Positions 1-6,604 of a stretch of 6,654 bases of DNA are shown in pieces. The translations under genes and the position numbers were made by a program. Source of the DNA: a bacterium (GTDB lineage Bacteria; Electryoneota; Electryoneia; Electryoneales; Electryoneaceae). The stretch covers positions 1 through 6,654 of the forward strand of contig JANQEY010000304.1 of assembly GCA_028278125.1 (NCBI GenBank), in the 5' to 3' direction. Each line of letters begins with the position of its first letter. Within the stretch, counting starts at the first letter, position 1. The notes beneath the pieces were generated by a model that was not told where the DNA came from, searched no databases, and saw only the letters and a program-made list of their open reading frames with translations.

Positions 1-947
1 ATATCTTCACTTGCCAGGATAATAAGCCTCCGCGCGATAAACAGGGGATCCTCCCCCGCTTCGAGCATCCTCGCTAACCAGTAGACAGCTCCGTCGGGGT
101 CAGAGTTACGGACTGTCTTGATAAACGCACTGATTGTATCGTAATGCTGATCACCTGATTTATCGTATCGTGATAGTGCCTGGGATGCAACTTTTTCCAG
201 CAATACCAGCTCTATAGAGTCACGAGACAAGTAGCGTGCTCGTTCCACAGCCCTTTCCAGGAGGTTCAGAGCTTCACGTGCGTCACCCAGGGAGAGATCA
301 AGCAACGCCTCCCGCGCCTCATCTTCGAGTGCAATATCCAGTTGTTTTATTTCCGGGTCGGTACTGTATGCTCGATCTATAACTGAATTAAGTTCCTCAT
401 GGGTAAGCATATCAAAACGGTAAACCCTACACCTTGATAACAGCGGAGATATTACTTCAAAAGAGGGATTCTCTGTTGTCGCGCCAACAAGGACAATGGT
501 TCCCTCTTCGACAGCATGGAGCAAGGCGTCCTGTTGCGCCTTGTTAAAACGGTGGATTTCATCTATAAAAAGAACAGTTCTGCGGTTTGATCTCGAAAAA
601 TATCTTGCCTGGTCAATTACTTTACGAACATCTGCGACACCCGAGGAAACAGCTGAAAGCTGGATAAACTCGGCTTCTATCTTATCAGCCAGAAGTCTTG
701 CCAGGGTGGTTTTGCCAACACCCGGTCCACCCCAGAAGATCATCGAATGGAGGCTGCCTTCCTCCAGCAACGGCCTCAACGCACCATTTTCACCAACAAG
801 ATGAACCTGTCCCGCGAATTCATCCAGGCATTTAGGACGCATCCGGTCAGCGAGTGGCCTGTGACCAACATTATCCTGGTCAGGAGAACTTTGTTTTCCC
901 TGGTTTGATGAGGTTTCGTCAAAAAGCGAATTGTTCTCGCCTGTCAT
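1..947 (-). CDS. rarA: Replication-associated recombination protein RarA/MgsA (AAA+ ATPase), 3' end beyond window
   Basis: This is the N-terminal 315 residues of a RarA/MgsA/WRNIP1-family ATPase, a clamp-loader-like AAA+ protein known to act at stalled replication forks. Visible landmarks are the family N-terminal signature PLADRMRP (31-38) with DEFAGQ (42-47), Walker A GGPGVGKTT (73-81), Walker B LFIDEIHRFNK (126-136), sensor-1 region GATTENPSF (155-163) and SPLLSR with the presumed arginine finger R172. The C-terminal part begins with the family stretch SGDQHYDTISAFIKTVRNSD and continues to ARRLIILASED at the edge, so the end of the protein lies to the left of base 1. The ATG at 947 is preceded by an AGGGA ribosome-binding site at good spacing. 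Residues 1-30 are a polar, probably disordered leader; the family often has a short variable N-terminus. It is transcribed divergently from the DUF3467 gene. Family assignment is very secure; the role is inferred from the family. Confidence 0.96.
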   Translation of the reverse strand, partial: MTGENNSLFDETSSNQGKQSSPDQDNVGHRPLADRMRPKCLDEFAGQVHLVGENGALRPLLEEGSLHSMIFWGGPGVGKTTLARLLADKIEAEFIQLSAVSSGVADVRKVIDQARYFSRSNRRTVLFIDEIHRFNKAQQDALLHAVEEGTIVLVGATTENPSFEVISPLLSRCRVYRFDMLTHEELNSVIDRAYSTDPEIKQLDIALEDEAREALLDLSLGDAREALNLLERAVERARYLSRDSIELVLLEKVASQALSRYDKSGDQHYDTISAFIKTVRNSDPDGAVYWLARMLEAGEDPLFIARRLIILASED

Positions 948-1004
948 TGATGTCCCTGTTCTATTACCATTTTCGCCAATTCAACCGGGTAAAGTAGATG
1001 AAAA

Positions 1005-1036
1005 CAAAAGTAGCTGTTCTATTTGAGTTAGAGCAA
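1005..1036 (-). promoter_or_regulatory. Candidate Bacteroidota-type promoter for rarA
   Basis: On the minus strand TACTTTTG (1012 to 1005) exactly matches the -7 consensus TAnnTTTG of Bacteroidota promoters. A TTGC (1036 to 1033) lies 20 bases upstream, in the place of the -33 TTTG/TTG element. It would start transcription near 1000, giving a leader of about 50 bases before the rarA ATG. The match is short and the host sigma factor preference is unknown, so this is only a candidate. Confidence 0.3.
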
Positions 1037-1192
1037 GCGTTATCAGCAGATATCCGGTATGTTAAAAGTTTGTCAAGAATGATGATTTTCCTACATGGAA
1101 CAGAGCTGGAACGTTTGAAATAACGGTTGGATTATATGGCAAAACGTGCTACTTTGCGTCATTATTAGACAAACAAAAAAGGAGTTATAGAG

Positions 1193-1513
1193 ATGGCCGA
1201 TCCGAAACCACCGGTACCGCAACAACAACAGCAGAGAATACAGATTCAGCTTGATCCTGAAGTTGCCGACGGGCACTATTCCAATCTGGTACTGATAAAC
1301 CATTCACCAGCCGAGTTTATTCTCGATTTCGCGCGTGCAGTTCCCGGCAGCCCGAAAGCACGTATCCAGACAAGGACAATCCTTAATCCGATTCACGCGA
1401 AAAACCTGCTTAAAGCGTTGGAGACAAACGTTAAGAAGTACGAGGAGACCTTTGGCGAGATCAAAATGCCCGGGCACCAGGAAAGTGATAAGCCATTCGG
1501 ATTCCAGGTGTAG
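1193..1513 (+). CDS. DUF3467 domain small protein
   Basis: A 106-residue soluble protein matching the DUF3467 family almost end to end. Recognisable family signature: an IQIQLDPEVADGHYSNL segment (16-32), then HSPAEFILDFARAVPGSPKA (37-56), R-T-I-L-N-P-x-H-A-K (61-70) and the C-terminal helix LLKALETNVKKYEETFGEIK (72-91). The first 15 residues are low complexity (PKPPVPQQQQQ) and the last 15 look disordered. No signal peptide or membrane segment is present. The family is widespread in Bacteroidota and related phyla; to my knowledge its molecular function is not established, so none is assigned. The start is well supported: AAGGAG at 1179-1184 sits 8 bases before the ATG. The gene is monocistronic, with its own terminator just after the stop codon, and is divergent from rarA. 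A weak promoter-like pair, TTGG at 1127 and TACTTTG at 1150, lies upstream, one base short of the Bacteroidota -7 consensus. Confidence 0.93.
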   Translation: MADPKPPVPQQQQQRIQIQLDPEVADGHYSNLVLINHSPAEFILDFARAVPGSPKARIQTRTILNPIHAKNLLKALETNVKKYEETFGEIKMPGHQESDKPFGFQV

Positions 1514-1533
1514 GATACTATTTGATAGAATAT

Positions 1534-1562
1534 AAAAACCGGGATTAAATCCCGGTTTTTTT
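1534..1562 (+). terminator. Intrinsic terminator after DUF3467 gene
   Basis: A perfect 12-bp stem, AAAAACCGGGAT (1534-1545) with ATCCCGGTTTTT (1549-1560) around a TAA loop, ends in a run of seven T (1556-1562). It lies 20 bases after the stop codon of the DUF3467 gene. The A-tract and T-tract make it symmetric, so it could also stop leftward transcripts escaping the serine hydrolase gene. Confidence 0.9.
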
Positions 1563-1587
1563 AGGTTGCGTGCTCTGTCAATTTGAT

Positions 1588-1618
1588 TTTCCCGGGATAC
1601 ACTGATCCCAGGCTACCT
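1588..1618 (+). repeat. Palindromic repeat, family A, copy 1
   Basis: CCCGGGAT (1591-1598), a 6-base loop ACACTG, ATCCCAGG (1605-1612), then CTACCT. One stem mismatch relative to the two perfect copies at 6441 and 6608. The left TTT and right CTAC flanks are shared by all three copies, so the repeated unit is longer than the hairpin itself. Confidence 0.85.
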
Positions 1619-1654
1619 ATTTGTTCACCGCAGATTCAGCAAAGGTGGAAGCGA

Positions 1655-1687
1655 CGGGGTGGCCCGAATTGACTCGCAAGTCGGGTT
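1655..1687 (+). repeat. Palindromic repeat, family B, copy 1
   Basis: The unit is GGGGTGGCCCGA, an inner segment, then TCGGGTTT. The outer CCCGA/TCGGG can pair, or alternatively inner GACT/AGTC around CGCA. It shares the GGGTGGCCCGA start and TCGGGTTT end with the copy at 6564, while the loop differs, which suggests conservation of the stem and head. Confidence 0.75.
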
Positions 1688-1723
1688 TATTAATGGCTTT
1701 TCAAAATTTAAGATATTGAATAT

Positions 1724-1760
1724 ACCCTGTCATCCCGCCGGTGCGGGACAGGGCCACCCT
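1724..1760 (-). repeat. Palindromic repeat, family B-like variant in opposite orientation
   Basis: On the minus strand it begins AGGGTGGCCC, like family B, and closes with GACAGGGT. The outer stem is CCCTGTC (1725-1731) with GACAGGG (1747-1753). The inner stem is CCGC (1735-1738) with GCGG (1743-1746) around CGGT, and a 3-base bulge lies on one side. It lies 23 bases downstream of the serine hydrolase stop codon. No T-run follows on the minus strand, so it is a hairpin at an operon end but not a classical intrinsic terminator. Confidence 0.65.
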
Positions 1761-1783
1761 CACTTAATCGTTATTTGAAGAGT

Positions 1784-3115
1784 CTATTTCAATAAAATAA
1801 TTTGCCTTGTTGTAGAAAATTCTCCAGAACCAAGTCGAGCAAAGTATGTCCCACTGGTAAGGTTAGCACTGTTCAAGTCAAATAAATGATTTCCCGGATT
1901 CATCCATCCCTGGTGGATAGTTGAGACCTGCCTTCCATTAATATCAATTATCTCCAACTTGATCATTCCCGGAGAATAGAGGTAAACGTCAAGATTCACC
2001 GTAGAATTAAAAGGATTTGGATAAGTGGCCTGGATAATAGGATCAAAAGGTAGTGAAATGAATGCTTCCCGTTCTTCAACCTCGAGGTATGATTCATGGA
2101 TAACATCCCTGATCTGGTAAAACCAGGGCCATGAGGCATCGAGCGTGTCAACTGTCATAAACACTGCTGCATAGTTACGCTCAAAATTTATCCATGGAAT
2201 ACATCCCCATACACCCGGGCTCATGTTCTCCACTTCCAGGGTGTCTTCACCTTCAACTTCGTAACCCGTCCAGTTGCCGAGACCATATTCGAAAGAGTCA
2301 TAATCTCCCCAGTTGGGTGTATACCCGATCTCAGGATTACCCATCTGGTTTATCAGCATTGTATCAACAGCTTCAGGTGACAACACCTGTGTATCTCCGA
2401 ACATTCCACGGTTGAGGATCATACTCAGGAAACGGGCAAAATCATTGGCTGATATTTCCAACCCGGCAGCAATCCGGGGATTAAGGTCGGCCGGTCCCCA
2501 GGTCGCGTTTTCTATTTCACAGTCGAGAGCCAATCCTTCCTGGAAAAGTACTTCCCACCTGGTTTCGGTGACCAGTTCGCAGACAGCCCCTCCAACATGC
2601 ATCGAAATACCACCATAATGGAATACTTCACCGGGTGTGTGTATAAGATCTACCCTGACACCAATTGAGTCTGCTGCCTCCTGCAGGTTCATTATTCCGG
2701 AGGTAAGTATCCATGAATCCGTGGGAAAACCTGCTGTATGCGACCAGCACTGCCTGACGGTAATTTCCTCTTTATCCCCGGTAAATGATTCGTAATAATT
2801 GCTGATGCGGTCATCAAGGGAGACCAGACCCTGGTCAATCAGTTGCATTAATACACCGCTCGCGATCCATTTACTGCCGGAACCGACAGGTCTTCTTGAA
2901 TCAGGTTCAATAGCCCCTGCACCATTGAAATAAACAGGGGTATCGCCATAGACAATAACAAGCGCGGCACCATTAAATCCCTGGTCTACCGAAGCTTGTA
3001 ACAATGAATCGAGAGCTTCCGTGTTTAAATCCTGGGCAATAACACGTGGGGATGCTGTTATAAACAAAATTGTAATTGATAATATTATGATATTCTTATA
3101 TGTTTTCGGATTCAT
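1784..3115 (-). CDS. Secreted beta-lactamase-family serine hydrolase with C-terminal sorting domain
   Basis: A 443-residue exported protein of the class C beta-lactamase/DD-peptidase/esterase superfamily (PF00144 type). The signal peptide is residues 1-27 (basic start, hydrophobic IIILSITILFITA core, cleavage after VIA). Catalytic landmarks are the S-x-x-K motif SGSK (79-82, nucleophile S79), the family SHTAGFP (125-131), TPGEVFHYGG with Y167 in place of the Y-x-N tyrosine, and an ISANDFARFLSMILNRG segment typical of the fold. The third motif, usually K/H-T-G, reads SPGVWG near 299-304. Residues 363-443 form a YPNPFN-initiated beta-sandwich ending TTRQIILLK, a type A C-terminal sorting domain as on type IX secretion cargo. 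The ATG at 3115 was chosen because it begins a normal signal peptide; an in-frame TTG at 3127 is possible and adds four residues. It follows mraY after an AT-rich gap of 86 bp with no terminator and no clear promoter, so co-transcription is possible. Substrate (peptidoglycan peptide, beta-lactam or ester) is not determinable. Confidence 0.9.
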   Translation of the reverse strand: MNPKTYKNIIILSITILFITASPRVIAQDLNTEALDSLLQASVDQGFNGAALVIVYGDTPVYFNGAGAIEPDSRRPVGSGSKWIASGVLMQLIDQGLVSLDDRISNYYESFTGDKEEITVRQCWSHTAGFPTDSWILTSGIMNLQEAADSIGVRVDLIHTPGEVFHYGGISMHVGGAVCELVTETRWEVLFQEGLALDCEIENATWGPADLNPRIAAGLEISANDFARFLSMILNRGMFGDTQVLSPEAVDTMLINQMGNPEIGYTPNWGDYDSFEYGLGNWTGYEVEGEDTLEVENMSPGVWGCIPWINFERNYAAVFMTVDTLDASWPWFYQIRDVIHESYLEVEEREAFISLPFDPIIQATYPNPFNSTVNLDVYLYSPGMIKLEIIDINGRQVSTIHQGWMNPGNHLFDLNSANLTSGTYFARLGSGEFSTTRQIILLK

Positions 3116-3201
3116 AGTTATACTCAAAACCTACGGAATTTTAAGGCGCGATTAAGTCATATCTTATAAAATATATAGAAATACTCGGTTGAAAAAGTGA
3201 T

Positions 3202-4326
3202 CTATCGCAATTTCAGCGTGGCGAGTGACAACATGGCCAGGATCAGGGCGACTATTGTAAAACGTAATACAACCTTAGTTTCTGCTATTCCAAGGTGTTC
3301 AAAGGAATGGTGAATTGGTGTGCGATAGAAAATCCGGCGTCCCAGCATATGAATACCGATACGATCACCGATTACGTGCGTGATATTGACGTAGAAAAAC
3401 AATCCCCCGGCCAGGATAAAGAGGATTTCCTGTTTTGTCAGTAGCACCATCGATGCCAGCATTCCACCCAGTGATAACGAGCCCGTATCTCCCATAAATA
3501 TTTCTGCGGGGTAACCGTTGTACCAGATAAACCCGATCAGTGCACCAATAACCGCTGCTGTAAAAACAACCAGTTCATGAACTCCGGGGAAATAGTTATA
3601 GAGCAGATATTCACTTAACCTTGTATTGCCAATGATATAGGCAAATATACCGTATACCATAACAGGTGGTATCGTAGTACCAACGGCCAGTCCATCGAGG
3701 CCATCTATCAGGTTCACGGCATTCGAGATTGCCATAATTACAAATGCCACGAATAGGATATATACCCAGCCGAGATGGATATCGTAGCCGCCAAAATGTT
3801 CCGGTTTTAAAAAGGGAACACCGATAGTATCCGCCACTTGAACAGGAAAGGGTGATGTTGCCGGGAGGTAGAGGAATAATCCAAGTGCTATTCCATAGGC
3901 ACCCTGGATGATCAGTTTGGCTCTCCTGCTGAGCCCGGCGTCCGCTGATTTACCCCGGACTTTACTGATATCGTCAACTGCCCCGAGCAGTCCAAACACA
4001 AGCAGAGAACTGACGACAACCCAGATAAACGGATTAAGCGGATCCGTCCAGAGGATAACACTGATCATTATCGAAAGGATTATAATCAATCCACCCATTG
4101 TTGGTGTACCACGTTTGGATTTGGCAAGGTTTATGTCTATGTCTCGTTGAGTATCCCTCTGACCGGCCAGGTGAAGTCTCTTTATGATGTATGGTGAGAG
4201 AAAAACTGATATTAACAGGGTAGTAATTGAAGCGGCGATTGCCCTGACGGATATGTAATTTAAGACACGGAAAACTTCCCAATCCCCCCCAAGGGCTTCC
4301 AGCATCCTGGCGATAAGGAAAATCAT
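3202..4326 (-). CDS. mraY: Phospho-N-acetylmuramoyl-pentapeptide-transferase MraY (divergent)
   Basis: A 374-residue polytopic membrane enzyme, full length for the family (E. coli MraY is about 360). MraY transfers phospho-MurNAc-pentapeptide from UDP to undecaprenyl phosphate to make lipid I at the inner face of the membrane. Landmarks in order: RAI (28-30) in the first membrane helix, KRGTPTMGG (71-79), GAVDDISKV with D118/D119, NAVNLIDGLDGLA (202-214), WYNGYPAEIFMGDTGSLSLGG with D280 (268-288), and the terminal TLKLR. About ten hydrophobic segments are visible. Two normally conserved spots differ: the usual E-x-x-S-V-x-x-Q region reads NITHVIGD (314-321), and the HHH motif reads HHS (339-341). 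The start codon overlaps the murG stop as ATGA (4 bp), pointing to translational coupling. Because of these differences it could be a paralogue acting on a related UDP-sugar, but most of the active site is canonical. Confidence 0.9.
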   Translation of the reverse strand: MIFLIARMLEALGGDWEVFRVLNYISVRAIAASITTLLISVFLSPYIIKRLHLAGQRDTQRDIDINLAKSKRGTPTMGGLIIILSIMISVILWTDPLNPFIWVVVSSLLVFGLLGAVDDISKVRGKSADAGLSRRAKLIIQGAYGIALGLFLYLPATSPFPVQVADTIGVPFLKPEHFGGYDIHLGWVYILFVAFVIMAISNAVNLIDGLDGLAVGTTIPPVMVYGIFAYIIGNTRLSEYLLYNYFPGVHELVVFTAAVIGALIGFIWYNGYPAEIFMGDTGSLSLGGMLASMVLLTKQEILFILAGGLFFYVNITHVIGDRIGIHMLGRRIFYRTPIHHSFEHLGIAETKVVLRFTIVALILAMLSLATLKLR

Positions 4327-6395
4327 GATCGATTCTCCACATTGATACTTTCAAAAAGTTTTGAAAAACGTTCTTTAACCGGGAAATATGGATATACCTC
4401 AACGGAGGTCAATAAAAACCGTCCACGTTGATTTACCATCTCTTCCAGCAGGTTACCCGGCAATTCTTCACGCTTGATCAACGCCTCATATGATTTCAGG
4501 ATTGCTTCCCTGACCAGAACCCTGTTGTCGAGGATATAATTTTTACAGAACTCTACTACTTTTCCGGGATCGGCAATATATCCCAATGTATGGATCGCTT
4601 CGGTCATAACTTCCAGGCGTTTATCTTTGGCCATTTCAAATGTTCTATCAACTATTTCCTCATTAAAAACTATTTCCCTTTTCTGTCGAGAAAGAGTTCG
4701 AATCAGTCGTAACACGGATGACCTGACCTCGTAGTAGGGATCTTTGAGGGCTGTAATTATGGCATTCTCCACATTTTCATTCCAAACACCCAGCAAAGCC
4801 AGCGAGGAGAGTGCGTTCCTTCTTTCAAAACCGACATGGAAATAATCGCCGCCCATCATCCTGTGAAAACTAGACGCCGGTGTTTTATCCGTAAGTACAT
4901 GAACTAAAAGGTCCAGCCTGTCACGATGTCCTGAAAGCCCGAGAAGTTTGATCCCCTCGTTTCTTAACATCCATGATCCGCTAACCAAAAGGGCAGCTGC
5001 CCTGTACCTTCTATATTCGAGGTCATTAATCTTTGTTAAAAGTGCCTCGCCTAATTTCCCTTTTTCAAACGATTGTTCAAAGGTAAATCCAAGGTCTTTT
5101 TCTATTTTTCGACGCAGGGTTGTAGCCCCTAGGTTCGATAATCGTTGCTTTTTTTCTTCCGAGATGACCTTTTCGGGAATTTCCGACGTATCAGGTCTAT
5201 CACCCGTCACAAGATGTATAACAGAAGATGCGACCCGATCTGCGGCAAAGGGATCATACATATCATTGGCACTTTTACCAATCAACTCACGTTTTTCCCG
5301 ATTGTCGAGCAGATCATTAATTTTTTCAGCAAGAATTTTGCCTGGTACTTTTTCAACCAGTCCGGAACCGGAAACTGCCGGCTCTTCATAGACAAGTTCA
5401 ATTGCTCCAGCAGTTTCCATTTCCCTGGCATTGGCAACTTGTGAATCACCCGGCAGGTTAGCCTTGGGTATAACTATTGAGGGCACACCCATCGCGCAAA
5501 TTTCCAGCAACGAACCTGCCCCAGCCCTGATAACTGCCAGGTCTGCCGCGGCAAGATGGACCGGTAAATCGTGGAGATAGTCAGTATTGGAATAACTGTT
5601 CGGGATATCCTTTATCTTCTCCAGGCACTTATCAGTATCAGCTTTTGCATTATATGAATTGTTATTTATTGTCCCATAAGCATGAATAATCTTCAGGTTA
5701 TCCCGGTTTGACAAATATGGCAGGGCTTCTACAATTGCCCTGTTAATTGTCCTCGCGCCCTGGCTTCCCCCAAAGACCACCAGGTACAGATTATTATCAT
5801 CCAGGTTGAGTTGTTTTCTTGCCTCATCCCTGGTGATGGACTGCACCTGTTCCCGTATCGGGTAACCAACAACTTCAGTCAGTTTTTCAGGGAAATGACC
5901 TGCCTGGTCTTTATAACTCAGCCCGATTTTTGATGCAAACCGTCCCGCCAGCAGGTTCATCCGTCCAGGTACGGCATTCTGTTCATGCAGGTATACAGGA
6001 ATTTTCCATAGACCGAGCGTAATAATCCGCAGGAATGTCGACGCAAAAACTGCCGGAGCGGACGCAAAACCACCGGAAGCGATTATCACATTTGGACGAA
6101 AAGCGGAAATGACTATACTTGCTTTCAAAATTCCCATTACCAGGGTAACCATGAACCGAATCAATCCGGGAACGTTTTTAGTTGAGGGCAATCCGATAGA
6201 CGGTGCGAAGCTGATTTTGATATTGTTTCGTGGCACAACCAGGGCTTCAAGACCCTGTTTTACACCGATATATCTGAATTGAGTTTGTGGTTGAATTTTA
6301 CGAAGAGCGTCGGCAACAGCGAGCATCGGGGAAACATGACCAGCACTTCCTCCACCGGTCAAAACAACTTTTAATCTCCCTTTTTCCCTGGCCAT
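4323..6395 (-). CDS. murG: MurG-type GlcNAc transferase fused to HEAT-like repeat domain
   Basis: A 690-residue protein, nearly twice the usual MurG length (about 355). Residues 8-397 are a GT28 glycosyltransferase; MurG adds GlcNAc from UDP-GlcNAc to lipid I, making lipid II at the inner membrane face. Landmarks: the N-terminal glycine loop TGGGSAGHVSP (13-23; usually GGTGGHxxP), SGGFASAP (107-114), HEQN (137-140), GGSQGA (209-214), RAGAGSLLEI with E298 (290-299) and the Q319/N322 region matching the usual HQ-x-x-NA. After a charged linker (about 400-440), residues 445-690 are all-helical with HEAT-like units, clearest at ALKDPYYEVRSSVLRLIR (549-566), DKRLEVMTEAIHTLGYIAD (591-609) and LDNRVLVREAILKSYEAL (622-639). 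The ATG at 6395 is chosen because it sits directly before GRLKVVLTGG and has GGGGAGG just upstream; an in-frame GTG at 6452 lies inside a hairpin repeat and would add 19 unrelated residues. It overlaps mraY by 4 bp. The function of the extension is unknown. Confidence 0.9.
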   Translation of the reverse strand: MAREKGRLKVVLTGGGSAGHVSPMLAVADALRKIQPQTQFRYIGVKQGLEALVVPRNNIKISFAPSIGLPSTKNVPGLIRFMVTLVMGILKASIVISAFRPNVIIASGGFASAPAVFASTFLRIITLGLWKIPVYLHEQNAVPGRMNLLAGRFASKIGLSYKDQAGHFPEKLTEVVGYPIREQVQSITRDEARKQLNLDDNNLYLVVFGGSQGARTINRAIVEALPYLSNRDNLKIIHAYGTINNNSYNAKADTDKCLEKIKDIPNSYSNTDYLHDLPVHLAAADLAVIRAGAGSLLEICAMGVPSIVIPKANLPGDSQVANAREMETAGAIELVYEEPAVSGSGLVEKVPGKILAEKINDLLDNREKRELIGKSANDMYDPFAADRVASSVIHLVTGDRPDTSEIPEKVISEEKKQRLSNLGATTLRRKIEKDLGFTFEQSFEKGKLGEALLTKINDLEYRRYRAAALLVSGSWMLRNEGIKLLGLSGHRDRLDLLVHVLTDKTPASSFHRMMGGDYFHVGFERRNALSSLALLGVWNENVENAIITALKDPYYEVRSSVLRLIRTLSRQKREIVFNEEIVDRTFEMAKDKRLEVMTEAIHTLGYIADPGKVVEFCKNYILDNRVLVREAILKSYEALIKREELPGNLLEEMVNQRGRFLLTSVEVYPYFPVKERFSKLFESINVENRS

Positions 6396-6398
6396 TGC

Positions 6399-6405
6399 CC
6401 TCCCC
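6399..6405 (-). promoter_or_regulatory. murG ribosome-binding site formed partly by a repeat
   Basis: GGGGAGG (6405 to 6399 on the minus strand) lies only 3 bases from the chosen ATG at 6395. This is a strong anti-SD match with unusually short spacing. Its leading GGG belongs to the CCCGGG core of the partial family A repeat at 6403-6416. It decides in favour of the 6395 start over the upstream GTG codons, though the short spacing leaves some doubt. Confidence 0.55.
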
Positions 6406-6416
6406 GGGATACATGA
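6403..6416 (+). repeat. Partial family A repeat abutting murG
   Basis: CCCGGGATACATGA matches the left half of family A copy 1 (CCCGGGATACACTGA) except for one missing C. The right arm is absent, so it cannot form the hairpin alone. It lies 25 bases from the full copy at 6441. Confidence 0.5.
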
Positions 6417-6437
6417 AATAGGATATGTAATCACACT

Positions 6438-6466
6438 TTCCCCGGGATGCACTGATCCCGGGCTAC
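6438..6466 (+). repeat. Palindromic repeat, family A, copy 2
   Basis: A perfect 8-bp inverted repeat, CCCGGGAT (6441-6448) and ATCCCGGG (6455-6462), with loop GCACTG, followed by CTAC. The core is identical to the copy at 6608. It lies in the murG upstream region, where a hairpin in the leader RNA could affect expression. Confidence 0.9.
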
Positions 6467-6563
6467 ACTTAATATTGCATTGTTAGTGGGAAACTACGCC
6501 CACCGAGCTACACTGCGTTCCGGTTCGTCGCTGGCGCATCCTCGCAACAAAACAAAAACACAA

Positions 6564-6594
6564 CGGGTGGCCCGACATTCTTGTCGGGTTTCAA
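6564..6594 (+). repeat. Palindromic repeat, family B, copy 2
   Basis: CGGGTGGCCCGACA, loop TTCT, then TGTCGGGTTTCA. The stem CCCGACA (6571-6577) with TGTCGGG (6582-6588) is perfect over 7 bp. It shares head and tail with the copy at 1655. Confidence 0.85.
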
Positions 6595-6604
6595 GACACC
6601 TAAA

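Noticed and set aside
1724..1760. Hairpin after the serine hydrolase as an intrinsic terminator
   Set aside because: The stem is good but no T-run follows on the minus strand, and the head and tail match the dispersed repeat family; called a repeat instead.
1588..1760. CRISPR-like array
   Set aside because: The repeated units differ in sequence and orientation, spacing is irregular and no cas gene is present.
3116..3127. TTG start for the serine hydrolase
   Set aside because: In frame and possible, but the ATG 12 bases downstream already gives a normal signal peptide and TTG is a rare start; recorded as an alternative only.
3116..3201. Promoter for the serine hydrolase in the AT-rich gap after mraY
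   Set aside because: TATATT and TATAAG boxes are present on the minus strand but no acceptable -35 or -33 element is at the right distance; the AT richness alone would produce such boxes.
4948..5391. Plus-strand open frames of 80-147 codons opposite murG, mraY, the hydrolase and rarA (this is the longest)
   Set aside because: They are antisense shadows of strongly supported coding frames, with no ribosome-binding sites and no recognisable domain.
6396..6452. N-terminal extension of MurG from the GTG at 6452
   Set aside because: The extra residues are encoded by the hairpin repeat, do not resemble a MurG N-terminus, and a better start with GGGGAGG lies at 6395.
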